From Candidatus Marispirochaeta associata (GTDB lineage Bacteria > Spirochaetota > Spirochaetia > JC444 > Marispirochaetaceae), in NCBI GenBank assembly GCA_001749745.1, contig JWTM01000263.1:105293-169292 (forward strand): 64,000 bases of DNA, read 5' to 3'. Each line of letters starts with the position of its first letter. The stretch's first letter is position 1. Positions 18,019-26,196 of the stretch are shown one piece after another. Position numbers and translations under genes: made by a program. The notes beneath the pieces were generated by a model. It saw nothing but the letters and a program-made list of their open reading frames with translations, did no database searches and was not told the origin of the DNA.

Positions 18019-18618
18019 TCAGCGGATTATCGGCTGCTGGTAGCCCAACTCGCCCAGACGTTCAAGGAGACCCTCAAGCTCATCCTGAGCCACTCCGTCG
18101 ATTATGACCCGATGGTAGGGGCCTGAAGGAACGACCGACGACTCAATATTCGCCGCGGCCAGCCGACGCCTCAAGCGTTCCGCATTGCCGGGGTCAGAGA
18201 AGGAGGCGACCTGCAGGCTGACGGGCCCCTTCTGTTGCTCCGCGATTCCGCCTACCGATTCCAGAGTCTCGATATCGACCCGAACCGTTCCGCTTTCGAG
18301 CATATCGATCTCATCTGCGGCCGCCCGGGAGAGATCGATGATGCGGCCGGAAACGAAGGGCCCCCGGTCGTTGATCCGTACCACCACACTCTTTCCGTTC
18401 TCCCGGTTGGTAACCCGCACCAGGGTGCCGAAGGGGAGGGTTTTATGGGCGGCGGTAAGTTTGTTGGTATCGAAGCGTTCCCCGCTGGCGGTTAATCGCC
18501 CCTGAAAGCCGGGACCGTACCAGGAGGCCAGGCCGCTCTCGCGCGCAATCCCCTGGCCATAGAGCATTGCCGCACTGAACAAGAGCAGGGAAACACTAAT
18601 TTTGACGATTCTCATCAT
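18019..18618 (-). CDS. rlpA: RlpA-family septal ring/rare lipoprotein A-like protein with SPOR domain
   Basis: 199-residue exported cell-wall protein. Signal peptide [20 protein letters not shown], then a double-psi beta-barrel ([20 protein letters not shown] to [10 protein letters not shown] and RIIDLS). A C-terminal SPOR domain ([20 protein letters not shown]) would bind denuded peptidoglycan at division sites. There is no lipobox, so it is probably periplasmic. RlpA of Pseudomonas is a lytic transglycosylase; activity here is inferred. The start at 18618 follows from the signal peptide and from a promoter ending 8 nt upstream. A longer frame would run through the divergent small gene. Confidence 0.87.
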   Translation of the reverse strand: MMRIVKISVSLLLFSAAMLYGQGIARESGLASWYGPGFQGRLTASGERFDTNKLTAAHKTLPFGTLVRVTNRENGKSVVVRINDRGPFVSGRIIDLSRAAADEIDMLESGTVRVDIETLESVGGIAEQQKGPVSLQVASFSDPGNAERLRRRLAAANIESSVVPSGPYHRVIIDGVAQDELEGLLERLGELGYQQPIIR

Positions 18619-18655
18619 TATGGGTAAATTTACCAAGGAGGTAAGCCTATGGCAA
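18602..18655. promoter_or_regulatory. overlapping divergent promoters sharing one palindromic -10
   Basis: The palindrome GGTAAATTTACC (18623-18634) gives a TAAATT -10 on both strands. On the plus strand it is paired with TTGACG (18602-18607, 17-bp spacer) for the small gene at 18649. On the minus strand it is paired with TTGCCA (18655-18650, 17-bp spacer) for rlpA. The two promoters must exclude each other. Confidence 0.6.
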
Positions 18656-18810
18656 TAGAGCAGGTAGGCCCCAACACCCCCGTATCGCCGCCGGATGCGG
18701 TTGAACGGGAATTGGAGGAGGCCGAACGGCAGCGTCGGGAAGCCGAGGAAGAGGCGATTCGCCGGGGAGAAGAGATCCGTCAAGAGCACCAGATCGACGA
18801 ATTTGCCTGA
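18649..18810 (+). CDS. small charged protein of unknown function (53 aa)
   Basis: This short gene has an excellent SD (AAGGAGG at 18635-18641) 7 nt before its ATG and its own promoter shared with rlpA. The product starts [20 protein letters not shown] and continues as a Glu/Arg-rich probable coiled coil ([20 protein letters not shown]) to a TGA. Proline-rich N-terminus, no membrane segment. Function unknown. It ends 13 bp before the stop of the convergent amidotransferase gene. Confidence 0.7.
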   Translation: MAIEQVGPNTPVSPPDAVERELEEAERQRREAEEEAIRRGEEIRQEHQIDEFA

Positions 18811-18822
18811 ATCAGCTCAAAC

Positions 18823-19521
18823 CTAAACCCTGTAGAAGAGCTCATCGAGAATCATCGAGAGGCGTGAGAAACAGTTTTTCGCATAGCATTCGGCCTTTGT
18901 TATCATTGTATCCGCCGGTGCGACGGTGGGAGAATTTATTTCCGCTTTGAGTTCATCCCCGCTGTGGGCAATGATCCGTTCAACGGCTTCACGATTCATT
19001 TCCAGATGAAACTGGAGGGCCCAAACCTTGCTGCCGATGCGGAATCCCTGTTCCCGACAGTTCTCGTTCGAGTAGAGATGGGTCGCCCCCGGCGGTAGAT
19101 CGAAGCGGTCCCCGTGCCAGTGAAAGGCGGTAAAGCTCGTCTCCGATTCGAGATCATCGACCGGCCACCAGCCTATCTCCTTGCGGCCCATGGGAGCGAC
19201 CCTCGCACCGGATGCGGCGGCGATAAGCTGTGCTCCCAGACAGACTCCGAAAGCGGGCACCCCGTAAGCCAAGGCCTTTTTTAGAAACTCGATCTCCCCG
19301 GAAAGCCATGGATAGAGCTCTTGGTCGTATACCCCCATCGGTCCGCCCAGCACTACCAGCCCTTCGGCCTCTTTTAGCGCCTGAAGATGTGGGAGGCTTT
19401 CGCCCTGGTAGAGGCGGACGGGATCTAACCCGACGCCCCGGCTAGCGGCCCAGTCGGCTATCATCGCCGGCGTCTCGAATGGAACGTGTTGCAGGTAAAA
19501 AATCGCCATAGATTCGAGCAT
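18823..19521 (-). CDS. class I glutamine amidotransferase-like protein
   Basis: 232-residue cytoplasmic protein of the GATase1/GMP-synthase-like group. The nucleophile is Cys94 in FGVCLGAQLIAAASGARV. The His/Glu pair is in LQFHLEMN (about 168-175), and VVLGGPMGVYDQ is the oxyanion region. It is a stand-alone GATase, so it may be a gamma-glutamyl hydrolase-like enzyme rather than a GMP synthase subunit. The true start may be the Met at 19509 (MAIFYLQH), since neither candidate has a clear SD. Confidence 0.85.
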   Translation of the reverse strand: MLESMAIFYLQHVPFETPAMIADWAASRGVGLDPVRLYQGESLPHLQALKEAEGLVVLGGPMGVYDQELYPWLSGEIEFLKKALAYGVPAFGVCLGAQLIAAASGARVAPMGRKEIGWWPVDDLESETSFTAFHWHGDRFDLPPGATHLYSNENCREQGFRIGSKVWALQFHLEMNREAVERIIAHSGDELKAEINSPTVAPADTMITKAECYAKNCFSRLSMILDELFYRV

Positions 19522-19603
19522 ATATCGGTTTCAGGCAATGAGAAAGAGCTAGTTTGCCCATATCTAAGCAGGGATGGCAATCTCTTTTAGGTTTGAGCCT
19601 TGC

Positions 19604-19633
19604 TTGAAGCTTCCGGTCCGGCTGCGGTATAGT
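19604..19633 (+). promoter_or_regulatory. promoter of lysK, predicted leaderless
   Basis: -35 TTGAAG (19604-19609), 18-bp spacer, -10 TATAGT (19628-19633). The lysK ATG lies 7 nt after the -10 with no SD between, so the mRNA probably starts at or within a base of the start codon. Confidence 0.65.
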
Positions 19634-19640
19634 AGCCCCT

Positions 19641-21218
19641 ATGGCACCGAAAACATCACACTGGGCAGACGTAAACGCAGATAAAATCATTCGCGAGAAG
19701 GGCGATAAGCAGCTCTATGTTGTCGCCTCCGGAATTACCCCCTCCGGTACCGTCCATATCGGAAATTTCCGGGAAATCATCTCCACCGAGCTGGTAGCCC
19801 GGGCCCTGAGAGACCGGGGTAAAGAGGTCCGCTTCATCTACTCCTGGGACGACTTCGACGTCTTCCGCAAGGTCCCCAAGAATATGCCCAATCCGGAGGA
19901 GCTTGAAGGCTATCTCCGTAAATCGATTACCGAGGTTCCCGACCCACACGGCGCCGAAGAGAGCTACGCCCGGGCCAATGAGGTCGCCGTGGAGCAGGTG
20001 CTCCCGCTGGTAGGCATCGAACCGGATTACATCTATCAGGCCAAGGCCTACGGCACGTCCCGCTATTCAGCCGAGATCCGCACCGCTCTGGAGAAGGAGG
20101 GAGCGATCCGAAATATCCTTAATGAGCATCGTACAGCACCCCTGGGGGACGACTGGAAGCCCGTATCGGTCTTCTGTACCGCCTGCGGCAAGGATACTAC
20201 CGAGGTCGGCGCCTGGGACGGCGACTGGTCCATCTCCTTCAGTTGTGGTTCCTGCGGCAACCGCGAATCGGTAGATCTGCGGGATGCGAAGACGGTCAAA
20301 CTGCCCTGGAGGATCGACTGGCCCATGCGCTGGTGGAAGGAGGGGGTCGATTTCGAACCGGCCGGCAAGGACCACCACTCCGAGGGGGGATCCTTCGATA
20401 CGGCCGAAAGAATCGTCGAAGCGGTCTACGACGGTACCGCCCCGGTCAGTTTCCAGTACGATTTTGTGCGCATCAAGGGGCGGGGAGGGAAGATCTCCTC
20501 CTCTTCGGGTGAGGTGGTAAGCTTGACGGATGTGCTCGAGATCTACACCCCGGAGGTCGTCCGCTTCCTCTTCGCCGGAACCCGGCCCAACGCCGAATTT
20601 GCGATCTCCTTCGATCTCGATGTCCTCAAGATCTACGAGGATTACGATAAGTGCGAACGCACCTATTTCAACAAGCCCGAGTCGGAGAAGGCCTTGAAGA
20701 AGTGGGAGAAGCAAGCCAGAATTTATGAGCTCAGTCAGGTGGGAGCCCCGCCGGCACAGATCCCGTACCAGATCCCCATTCGTCATCTGACGAATCTGTT
20801 GCAGACCTATAACGGCGATATCGACCAGACTATCGCCGCCCTGCCGGATGTGGAGGAGTACCAGCTCGAACGTCTGCGGAAACGCTGCGAGTGCGCCTGG
20901 AACTGGATAACCACCTACGCTCCGGATGATTTCCGTTTCGCCCTGAAGGATTCCGATGCCGAGCCAATTGAGCTTACAGCGGAGGAACAGGCTGCCCTAA
21001 AGTCCCTGGCGGGGATTGTCGAGAGACTCGAGGAGTTCGACGAGAAAAGTCTCAGCGAGGCCATCTATGGGGTCGCCGCCGATACGGGACTTGAATCGGC
21101 CGATCTCTTTAGAATCGTCTACCAAGCCCTGATCGGGAAGGATCGCGGGCCCCGGCTGGCGGCATTTATCATCTCCGCCGGAAAGGAGCGGGTGGCGCCC
21201 CTGCTCGGGAAATACTGA
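19641..21218 (+). CDS. lysK: class I lysyl-tRNA synthetase
   Basis: 525-residue class I LysRS that charges tRNA-Lys. The ATP-site HIGH motif is seen as SGTVHIGNFRE (about 33-43). The KMSKS loop is GGKISSSSGEVVSL (about 281-294). A zinc-ribbon-like insert with CTAC and CGSC pairs lies at about 176-203. Class I LysRS is typical of archaea, some alphaproteobacteria and spirochaetes, which supports the taxonomic call. It is monocistronic and has no SD. Confidence 0.95.
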   Translation: MAPKTSHWADVNADKIIREKGDKQLYVVASGITPSGTVHIGNFREIISTELVARALRDRGKEVRFIYSWDDFDVFRKVPKNMPNPEELEGYLRKSITEVPDPHGAEESYARANEVAVEQVLPLVGIEPDYIYQAKAYGTSRYSAEIRTALEKEGAIRNILNEHRTAPLGDDWKPVSVFCTACGKDTTEVGAWDGDWSISFSCGSCGNRESVDLRDAKTVKLPWRIDWPMRWWKEGVDFEPAGKDHHSEGGSFDTAERIVEAVYDGTAPVSFQYDFVRIKGRGGKISSSSGEVVSLTDVLEIYTPEVVRFLFAGTRPNAEFAISFDLDVLKIYEDYDKCERTYFNKPESEKALKKWEKQARIYELSQVGAPPAQIPYQIPIRHLTNLLQTYNGDIDQTIAALPDVEEYQLERLRKRCECAWNWITTYAPDDFRFALKDSDAEPIELTAEEQAALKSLAGIVERLEEFDEKSLSEAIYGVAADTGLESADLFRIVYQALIGKDRGPRLAAFIISAGKERVAPLLGKY

Positions 21219-21232
21219 TTAAGGTCAGCCTA

Positions 21233-21241
21233 TGCTATACT
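21233..21241 (+). promoter_or_regulatory. candidate extended -10 promoter of the 21265 gene
   Basis: TGCTATACT is an extended -10 (TG-N-TATACT) with no good -35. SD AAGGAGG and the ATG at 21265 follow. Confidence 0.4.
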
Positions 21242-21264
21242 GGCCCCAATAAGGAGGTCCTCTG

Positions 21265-22413
21265 ATGAAGAAAAGCAGCTCCCATGGACAGCAAGGGTGG
21301 TTACTGGAGAACGATTCGGTCAGCCTCTTCCTGACCGAGACCGGCGGTCATTTCGCCCCGGTACGCTTCTTTCCCTCCTCGAAGAAGCCGATTGAACCCT
21401 ACTACATTAGTCCTTGGCAGGAGGAGAAGGTCGAGATCGATGTGCCGGTGCTGGTTCCGCTGCGGGGTAACTTCTTCTGCGCTCCCTTCGGGGCCGACAA
21501 TCGTCTGAAGGGTGAGGATCACACCCCCCATGGCGAACCGGCAACTGCGGTATGGCCGTCGCCGACGGTAACTATCGAAGGGGATCGGGCCTACCTGACG
21601 AGCGTAATGGAGACTACGGAACGCCCGGGGAAGACGATCAAAGAGATCTTTCTGCATAAGGGGCATGCTGTCGTCTACCAGCGGCACACCCTGGAGGGCT
21701 ATAAGGGCTCATTCCCCCTAGGACATCATGCGACCCTGGCAGCTCCCGCGAAGGGCAGCCTAAAAATCGGCCATTCGCCGATTCAGTTCGGGATGACCTC
21801 GCCCTGGGGAAAGGTGCCGGCGGCCGATGGCGAATACTACTCTCTGGCGCCGTTGAGCCGTTTTTCGAAGCTCGATAAGGTTCCGACCCGTTGGAAATCT
21901 GAACCTTACACCGATTGCAGCCTTTTTCCCGCCCGCCGGGGCTTTGTGGATCTGCTGCAGATTGTTCAGAAGCCTCCGAAGAAGCCGAACACCCCGGCCT
22001 GGATAAGCGCCACCGCCGCCGAAGAGGGGTACCTCTGGTTCGCCCTGAAGAATCCGGAGATTCTTAATTCCACCGTCTTCTGGATGGAGAACCATGGCCG
22101 TCATCAGGCCCCATGGAACGGGCGCAACTCCTGCATCGGACTCGAGGATGTAACCGCCTACTTTGCAGAGGGATTAAAGCCCTCGTCCGGTAGAAATCTC
22201 CTGAATGAAGCCGGTATCGAGACGGTGGTCAAGCTCAATCCGAAGAAATCCTTATCGGTGCCCTACATCGAGGGGGTAGCCCGGGTTAATAAGGGCTTCG
22301 GTAGAGTGGAGAAGGTCCGTTTCGAGAAGGACAAGGCTGTCTTCATCGATACGGCGGGGAAGGAGACCTCCGTCGCCGTAGCCTGGGACTTTCTCTTCGG
22401 CCGGGAGATTTAG
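21265..22413 (+). CDS. conserved hypothetical protein, possibly mutarotase-like fold
   Basis: 382-residue soluble protein without signal peptide. I do not recognise it firmly. The beta-rich pattern with GWLLENDSVSLFLTETGGHFAPVRF at the N-terminus (about 10-34), HTPHGEPATAVW (about 90-101) and HATLAAP (about 153-159) resembles galactose-mutarotase-like sugar-binding domains, which carry conserved His and Glu. That would suggest a sugar epimerase or carbohydrate-binding role. SD AAGGAGG is good. It converges on the acyltransferase gene with a 4-bp overlap. No operon partner. Confidence 0.6.
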   Translation: MKKSSSHGQQGWLLENDSVSLFLTETGGHFAPVRFFPSSKKPIEPYYISPWQEEKVEIDVPVLVPLRGNFFCAPFGADNRLKGEDHTPHGEPATAVWPSPTVTIEGDRAYLTSVMETTERPGKTIKEIFLHKGHAVVYQRHTLEGYKGSFPLGHHATLAAPAKGSLKIGHSPIQFGMTSPWGKVPAADGEYYSLAPLSRFSKLDKVPTRWKSEPYTDCSLFPARRGFVDLLQIVQKPPKKPNTPAWISATAAEEGYLWFALKNPEILNSTVFWMENHGRHQAPWNGRNSCIGLEDVTAYFAEGLKPSSGRNLLNEAGIETVVKLNPKKSLSVPYIEGVARVNKGFGRVEKVRFEKDKAVFIDTAGKETSVAVAWDFLFGREI

Positions 22414-23621
22414 AGATCCGTTAGCTCCCAGGCCCGGTCCTGCATCTTGAGAATGGCCAAGAGCCACTTGTAGGACGAGGTGCGGGGACTAACAAAATCG
22501 AGGCGGTAGAGCTCCTTGTTCCAGTAGAACTCGAACTTCTCCCCGTTCTGTACGTTGGCGCCCTCGATTTCCATCAAGGGAAATCGCCGTACGCTTCCCG
22601 AGTCGGCGTTGAATACCAGCGCATCCTTTACCAGTTCAACCCGGCCGCCGTCGATCAGCTGCATCGGTTTGCTCTGATAGCCGATCCAGAGACGTGCTCC
22701 CTCATCGGAATAGAGTGGCGATCCATCGATCGATTCTAAGAGCGAGTCCAGATGTTCGCTCTGCCAGAGATTCCAATCCGCTACGCTCTCGAACTTGAGT
22801 TCCCTGTTGCGCTCCAGCAGGCGACCGGTAGTCGCATATTCGACCGTATACTCGCAGTTTCGGCACATCAGTAGATTGTGGTCTGAATGGAGACTTCCCA
22901 CCGTATGACAGTGAGGACAGATGAAGAGCACCCGCTCGAGATACTCGGCAATCCTGCGTCCCCGGAAAGCTATCTGCGCCTCCTTCTGCCAGATATCCGC
23001 CCGGAAGCGGATCCCGTCGGCCATGCGCTGCTCCACCTCTTCCAGGCTGAGCTCGCCCGCCTCCTCGGGGCGTACGGCGTAGGTGTACTCGATAATGACC
23101 TTACCCTTACGACCGTAGCGTCCCCACCGGGGGCCGGAGAGGTACCCGCCGTGAATCTTGGCCGCAACTACCGGCAACTTCAATCGCTTTACCAGCTTCG
23201 AAACCTGTGGTACCAGCTGAATCGTGCGTCCGTCCCAGGTTCGCCGGGCTTCCGGGAAGATTCCGATCGCCCCTTTCTGTTTGATGACCCCGACGATGCG
23301 CCGCACGATATCGGCATTGGCGACGAATTTGGTCTTCGGAATCGCCCCGACCCGGGCCATCACCCAACGGTAGAAACGGGTGCGGAAGATATTATCCGAG
23401 GTGATATAGCGGGTGTCGGGCTTAATCGGTATACCGATCAGGAAGGGATCCCAGAAGGTTACGTGATTCCCGATCAGCAGGAAGGGCCCCTCTTTTTCAC
23501 GGATCTCATCGGGCATACGGATCTCGATCTTGAAACGCCATTTCAGCCAGGCCCATAAAAGAGGCCGCAAAATAAAGATAAACCATTTTGAGGTGCGGTT
23601 GCGGTAACGAAAAAGACTCAT
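22410..23621 (-). CDS. PlsC-type lysophospholipid acyltransferase with zinc-ribbon C-terminus
   Basis: About 403 residues. The acyltransferase motif NHVTFWDPF (NHX4D, His and Asp catalytic) and the glycerol-phosphate binding FPEARRTW (in place of FPEGTRS) identify the family, and a hydrophobic N-terminus suggests membrane association. It is longer than usual PlsC (about 240). An additional C-terminal half holds a zinc-ribbon (CPHCHTVGS with CRNCEY) and a domain of unknown role. The ATG at 23621 is preferred because AGGAG lies just upstream. It is transcribed with the GNAT-like gene before it (spacing about 24 bp). Confidence 0.83.
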   Translation of the reverse strand: MSLFRYRNRTSKWFIFILRPLLWAWLKWRFKIEIRMPDEIREKEGPFLLIGNHVTFWDPFLIGIPIKPDTRYITSDNIFRTRFYRWVMARVGAIPKTKFVANADIVRRIVGVIKQKGAIGIFPEARRTWDGRTIQLVPQVSKLVKRLKLPVVAAKIHGGYLSGPRWGRYGRKGKVIIEYTYAVRPEEAGELSLEEVEQRMADGIRFRADIWQKEAQIAFRGRRIAEYLERVLFICPHCHTVGSLHSDHNLLMCRNCEYTVEYATTGRLLERNRELKFESVADWNLWQSEHLDSLLESIDGSPLYSDEGARLWIGYQSKPMQLIDGGRVELVKDALVFNADSGSVRRFPLMEIEGANVQNGEKFEFYWNKELYRLDFVSPRTSSYKWLLAILKMQDRAWELTDL

Positions 23622-23645
23622 TCCTGCTCCTGTCATCCCCGGAGA

Positions 23646-24338
23646 TTAAAACTCCAGTTCGATAATCTTCCTATATAAGCGCCTAAGGAACCAGATCACC
23701 CGGTCGTCATCAGGGGCGGCGCGAAAATCCATATATCCCAGTTTCGAGGGCATCCCGTTCAAGCTGGGATCCTGAAAATCCCAGGCATCGTCGAAATGGA
23801 AGCCGCTCTTCTCCCGCCAGCTAATATCCCTGGGGTCTTGACGGCCGACCTGCCAGAAATGGCGTTTGTTGAGCGCATGGGCTATGATGCAGCTGGCGGC
23901 AACGAGCTGAAACGCAAAACGCATACCCCTGGTCTTGGTATCGATGACCAGTTTGGTGAACTCCAGAAGCTCGGGTGAGCGGAAGTAGGGGTGATCGATG
24001 CGAACCTGCTTCTCGAGCTCCGCGGCAGTGCCCGGAAAGCGGCTAGTGAGGGTATTCAGCGTAAGGGTCGCCCGCAGCGTGCCTCGCCGATAGAGGCCGA
24101 GAATGATGGAATCGGGATCCCGGGCGAGCATCATCTCTTCGGGACGATTCTTCTCCGGATCGAGGAATTTACTCTCTACCAAGCCTTTGAAACGGAGAGC
24201 GGCAATATCCCGATAGGCCGCGCTCTCCTCCGGGCGGACCCGGCGTATCTCATTGGTTGGAATGGTAAGGATGTGGCTGACGTGGGGGCCCCAGAAATCT
24301 TCGGATATGGTCTCCCAGCTCGTCTTGTTCGCGCTCAT
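23646..24338 (-). CDS. GNAT-fold N-acyltransferase (FeeM/acyl-amino-acid synthase-like)
   Basis: 230-residue cytoplasmic protein. The core SPELLEFTKLVIDTKTRG (about 127-144) resembles the acceptor/CoA segment of FeeM-type N-acyl amino acid synthases and acyl-homoserine-lactone synthase-like GNAT enzymes, followed by FQLVAASCIIAHAL. It directly precedes a PlsC-like acyltransferase. That pair recalls the OlsB (N-acylating) and OlsA (O-acylating) logic of ornithine-lipid synthesis; this is context inference. Substrate unknown. SD GAGG precedes the ATG. Confidence 0.6.
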   Translation of the reverse strand: MSANKTSWETISEDFWGPHVSHILTIPTNEIRRVRPEESAAYRDIAALRFKGLVESKFLDPEKNRPEEMMLARDPDSIILGLYRRGTLRATLTLNTLTSRFPGTAAELEKQVRIDHPYFRSPELLEFTKLVIDTKTRGMRFAFQLVAASCIIAHALNKRHFWQVGRQDPRDISWREKSGFHFDDAWDFQDPSLNGMPSKLGYMDFRAAPDDDRVIWFLRRLYRKIIELEF

Positions 24339-24445
24339 TCGCCTCGCTTACAAACCCAATAATAGGATCAATATTAATTCATCGCCTAAAGGTTTGCAAG
24401 GAAGTATATGCGTGATTTGTTATGTTTTGGTTAAGGGATATCTAC

Positions 24446-24589
24446 TGTTCCCGATCGTGCGGATAAAACCGGACCAAATGCTGTCGGCACGGGTAGATAG
24501 ACTTCACTTTGAGTACACTGCGACCGTTTCCGGCGTAACCGAAGGCTTGGTATCAATTTAATCGACATCTATCCGCACGATCGGGAACA
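24446..24589. mobile_element. 144-bp MITE-like element with 20-bp perfect terminal inverted repeats
   Basis: Ends 24446-24465 (TGTTCCCGATCGTGCGGATA) and 24570-24589 are perfect 20-bp inverted repeats. The 104 bp between them hold no credible gene. The 9-mer TTAAGGGAT occurs outside both ends (24431-24439 and 24594-24602) but 4-6 bp away from the repeats, so it is not a clean target duplication. The ends begin TG and finish CA, as in several IS families. It fills most of the gap between the FeeM-like gene and era. Confidence 0.6.
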
Positions 24590-24606
24590 CTAATTAAGGG
24601 ATTAGC

Positions 24607-25503
24607 CTAGGAGAGCAGATTCCTCAGGAGGGGATCCTTGCTGCGCCACTTGGGATTGACCTTCACCCGCAGATCAAGCTCGATGCGCTGAGGAAATATC
24701 TCATCCAGCACCTTTCGCGACTCCTTCCTGATCTCGGCGATTCGAACCCCCTTCTTGCCGACCACGATGCCCTTCTGGCTCTCCCGTTCGACCATCAAGA
24801 AGGCGCGAATCCAGAGCTTATAGCGCTCTTCGCCGGATGCGGTCGTCACCGCCCGCTCCTCCATGTCGGCGATCTCCACGTAGATAGCATGGGGGAGCTC
24901 CTTCCCGACCCGGTTGATGGCCTGTTCGCGAATGATCTCCGCCGCCCTGAAGGAGGGATCCTGGTCGGTATAATACTCTTCGGGATAGAAGGGCTCCCCC
25001 TCGTCGGCCAGGGAAAAGAGGGATTCCTTCAGATCCTCGAGTCCTTTGTTTTTCACGGCCGAAAGAGCTACTATCGCCGCCGGTGCGAGTTCCTCTTGTA
25101 TGAGTTCGCGAACCTCCTCGATTCTGGCGCCGCCCAGGTCTGATTTGTTGAGGGCGACCACCGTCTCCTTCGCCCGGGAGGCGAGGATCTGCATCAATTC
25201 GCGCTCTTCCCGGCCCGGGGGACGGCTGAGGTCGACCACATAGAGAATCAAATCGATCTCCCCTAAGGAGTTTAAGGCGGTCTCCTTCAGGTAGAGGTTC
25301 ATCTTCTTTTCGGAGTTATGGAACCCGGGAGTATCTAAGAAGACGATCTGTCCTTCAGGGGTCGAGACAATCCCTCGGATAGCATTCCTGGTCGTCTGCG
25401 GGGACGGGGCGACAATAGAGACCTTGTGGCCGCACAGGGCGTTGAGGATGGTTGATTTTCCAACGGATGGACGGCCGATAATCGCCGCGAAGGCTGCTTT
25501 CAT
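24607..25503 (-). CDS. era: GTPase Era
   Basis: 298-residue ribosome-assembly GTPase that binds the 3' end of 16S rRNA. G motifs: GRPSVGKST (G1), DTPGF (G3), NKSD (G4). The C-terminal KH domain is marked by SQKGIVVGKKGVRIAEIRKE. The frame can be read 23 codons further upstream, but Era begins directly before the G1 loop and a promoter ends 7 nt before the ATG at 25503. The transcript is predicted to be leaderless, and the promoter overlaps that of divergent clpP. Confidence 0.94.
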   Translation of the reverse strand: MKAAFAAIIGRPSVGKSTILNALCGHKVSIVAPSPQTTRNAIRGIVSTPEGQIVFLDTPGFHNSEKKMNLYLKETALNSLGEIDLILYVVDLSRPPGREERELMQILASRAKETVVALNKSDLGGARIEEVRELIQEELAPAAIVALSAVKNKGLEDLKESLFSLADEGEPFYPEEYYTDQDPSFRAAEIIREQAINRVGKELPHAIYVEIADMEERAVTTASGEERYKLWIRAFLMVERESQKGIVVGKKGVRIAEIRKESRKVLDEIFPQRIELDLRVKVNPKWRSKDPLLRNLLS

Positions 25504-25510
25504 GGCGACT

Positions 25511-25562
25511 ATCCTACTCAGAAGCCGCTTCGATTGACAATAGGATGGCCAGGTAGTACATA
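25511..25562. promoter_or_regulatory. divergent era/clpP promoters with overlapping -35 boxes
   Basis: Plus strand (clpP): TTGACA (25534-25539), 17 bp, TACATA (25557-25562). Minus strand (era): TTGTCA (25540-25535), 18 bp, TAGGAT (25516-25511), then 7 nt to the era ATG. The two -35 boxes occupy the same seven bases, so the promoters compete. Confidence 0.5.
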
Positions 25563-25608
25563 TATAGATCACGCAACGTGTAATTGAGAACCGAGAAAGG
25601 AGCCTTTA

Positions 25609-26196
25609 ATGCGCCTCGAAGAAGAGAAAGAACAGGAAAAAGAGAAAGGCGGCGAACCTTTAGTCGAAAAGATGCTGAAGACCCGGAACATATTGCTCTC
25701 CGGTGAGGTGAATAAAGAATTGGCGGAGCGGGTCATCCGACAGCTCCTGCTCTTAGAGTCGACCGGGGACGAACCGATTCGAGTTTTTATCGATTCCCCC
25801 GGAGGCGACGCCGACGCGGGCTATGCCATCTTCGATATGATCCGCTTCGTAAAGCCCGAGGTCTACACCATCGGCATGGGCCTTGTCGCCAGTGCGGGAG
25901 CGCTGATCCTGCTGGCTGCACCGAAGGAGCGCCGCTTGGGACTTCCCAATTCCCACTACCTGATTCACCAGCCCTTGAGCGGGGTCCGGGGAGTCGCTAC
26001 GGAGATCGAGATCCACGCCAAGGAGATCGAGAAGCTGCGGGTCAAGATCAATCAGCTTATTAGCGACGAGACCGGACAGAAGCTCGAGAAGGTCGAGAAG
26101 GATACGGATAGAGACTTTTGGATGAACGCAGGCGAATCCCTCGAGTATGGACTGATCAGCAAGATCGTCCACAACAGGGACGAGCTCGAGAAATAA
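25609..26196 (+). CDS. clpP: ATP-dependent Clp protease proteolytic subunit
   Basis: 195-residue serine protease subunit that forms the barrel docking with ClpX or ClpA. Catalytic triad: Ser95 (GLVASAGALI), His120 (YLIHQPLSG), Asp165 (EKDTDRDF). The Ser neighbourhood is VASAG, not the usual AASMG, and the N-terminus is highly charged (EEEKEQEKEK). Both suggest a divergent ClpP paralogue. No clpX or tig is adjacent; the gene overlaps purC by one base. SD AAAGGAG. Confidence 0.9.
   Translation: MRLEEEKEQEKEKGGEPLVEKMLKTRNILLSGEVNKELAERVIRQLLLLESTGDEPIRVFIDSPGGDADAGYAIFDMIRFVKPEVYTIGMGLVASAGALILLAAPKERRLGLPNSHYLIHQPLSGVRGVATEIEIHAKEIEKLRVKINQLISDETGQKLEKVEKDTDRDFWMNAGESLEYGLISKIVHNRDELEK

Noticed and set aside
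18619..18789. 57-residue N-terminal extension of RlpA
   Set aside because: The extension is not signal-peptide-like and lies opposite the small gene at 18649; the signal peptide begins at 18618.
24431..24602. TTAAGGGAT direct repeats as a target-site duplication of the MITE-like element
   Set aside because: They are separated from the inverted repeats by 6 and 4 bp on the two sides, so they are not an exact duplication next to the ends.
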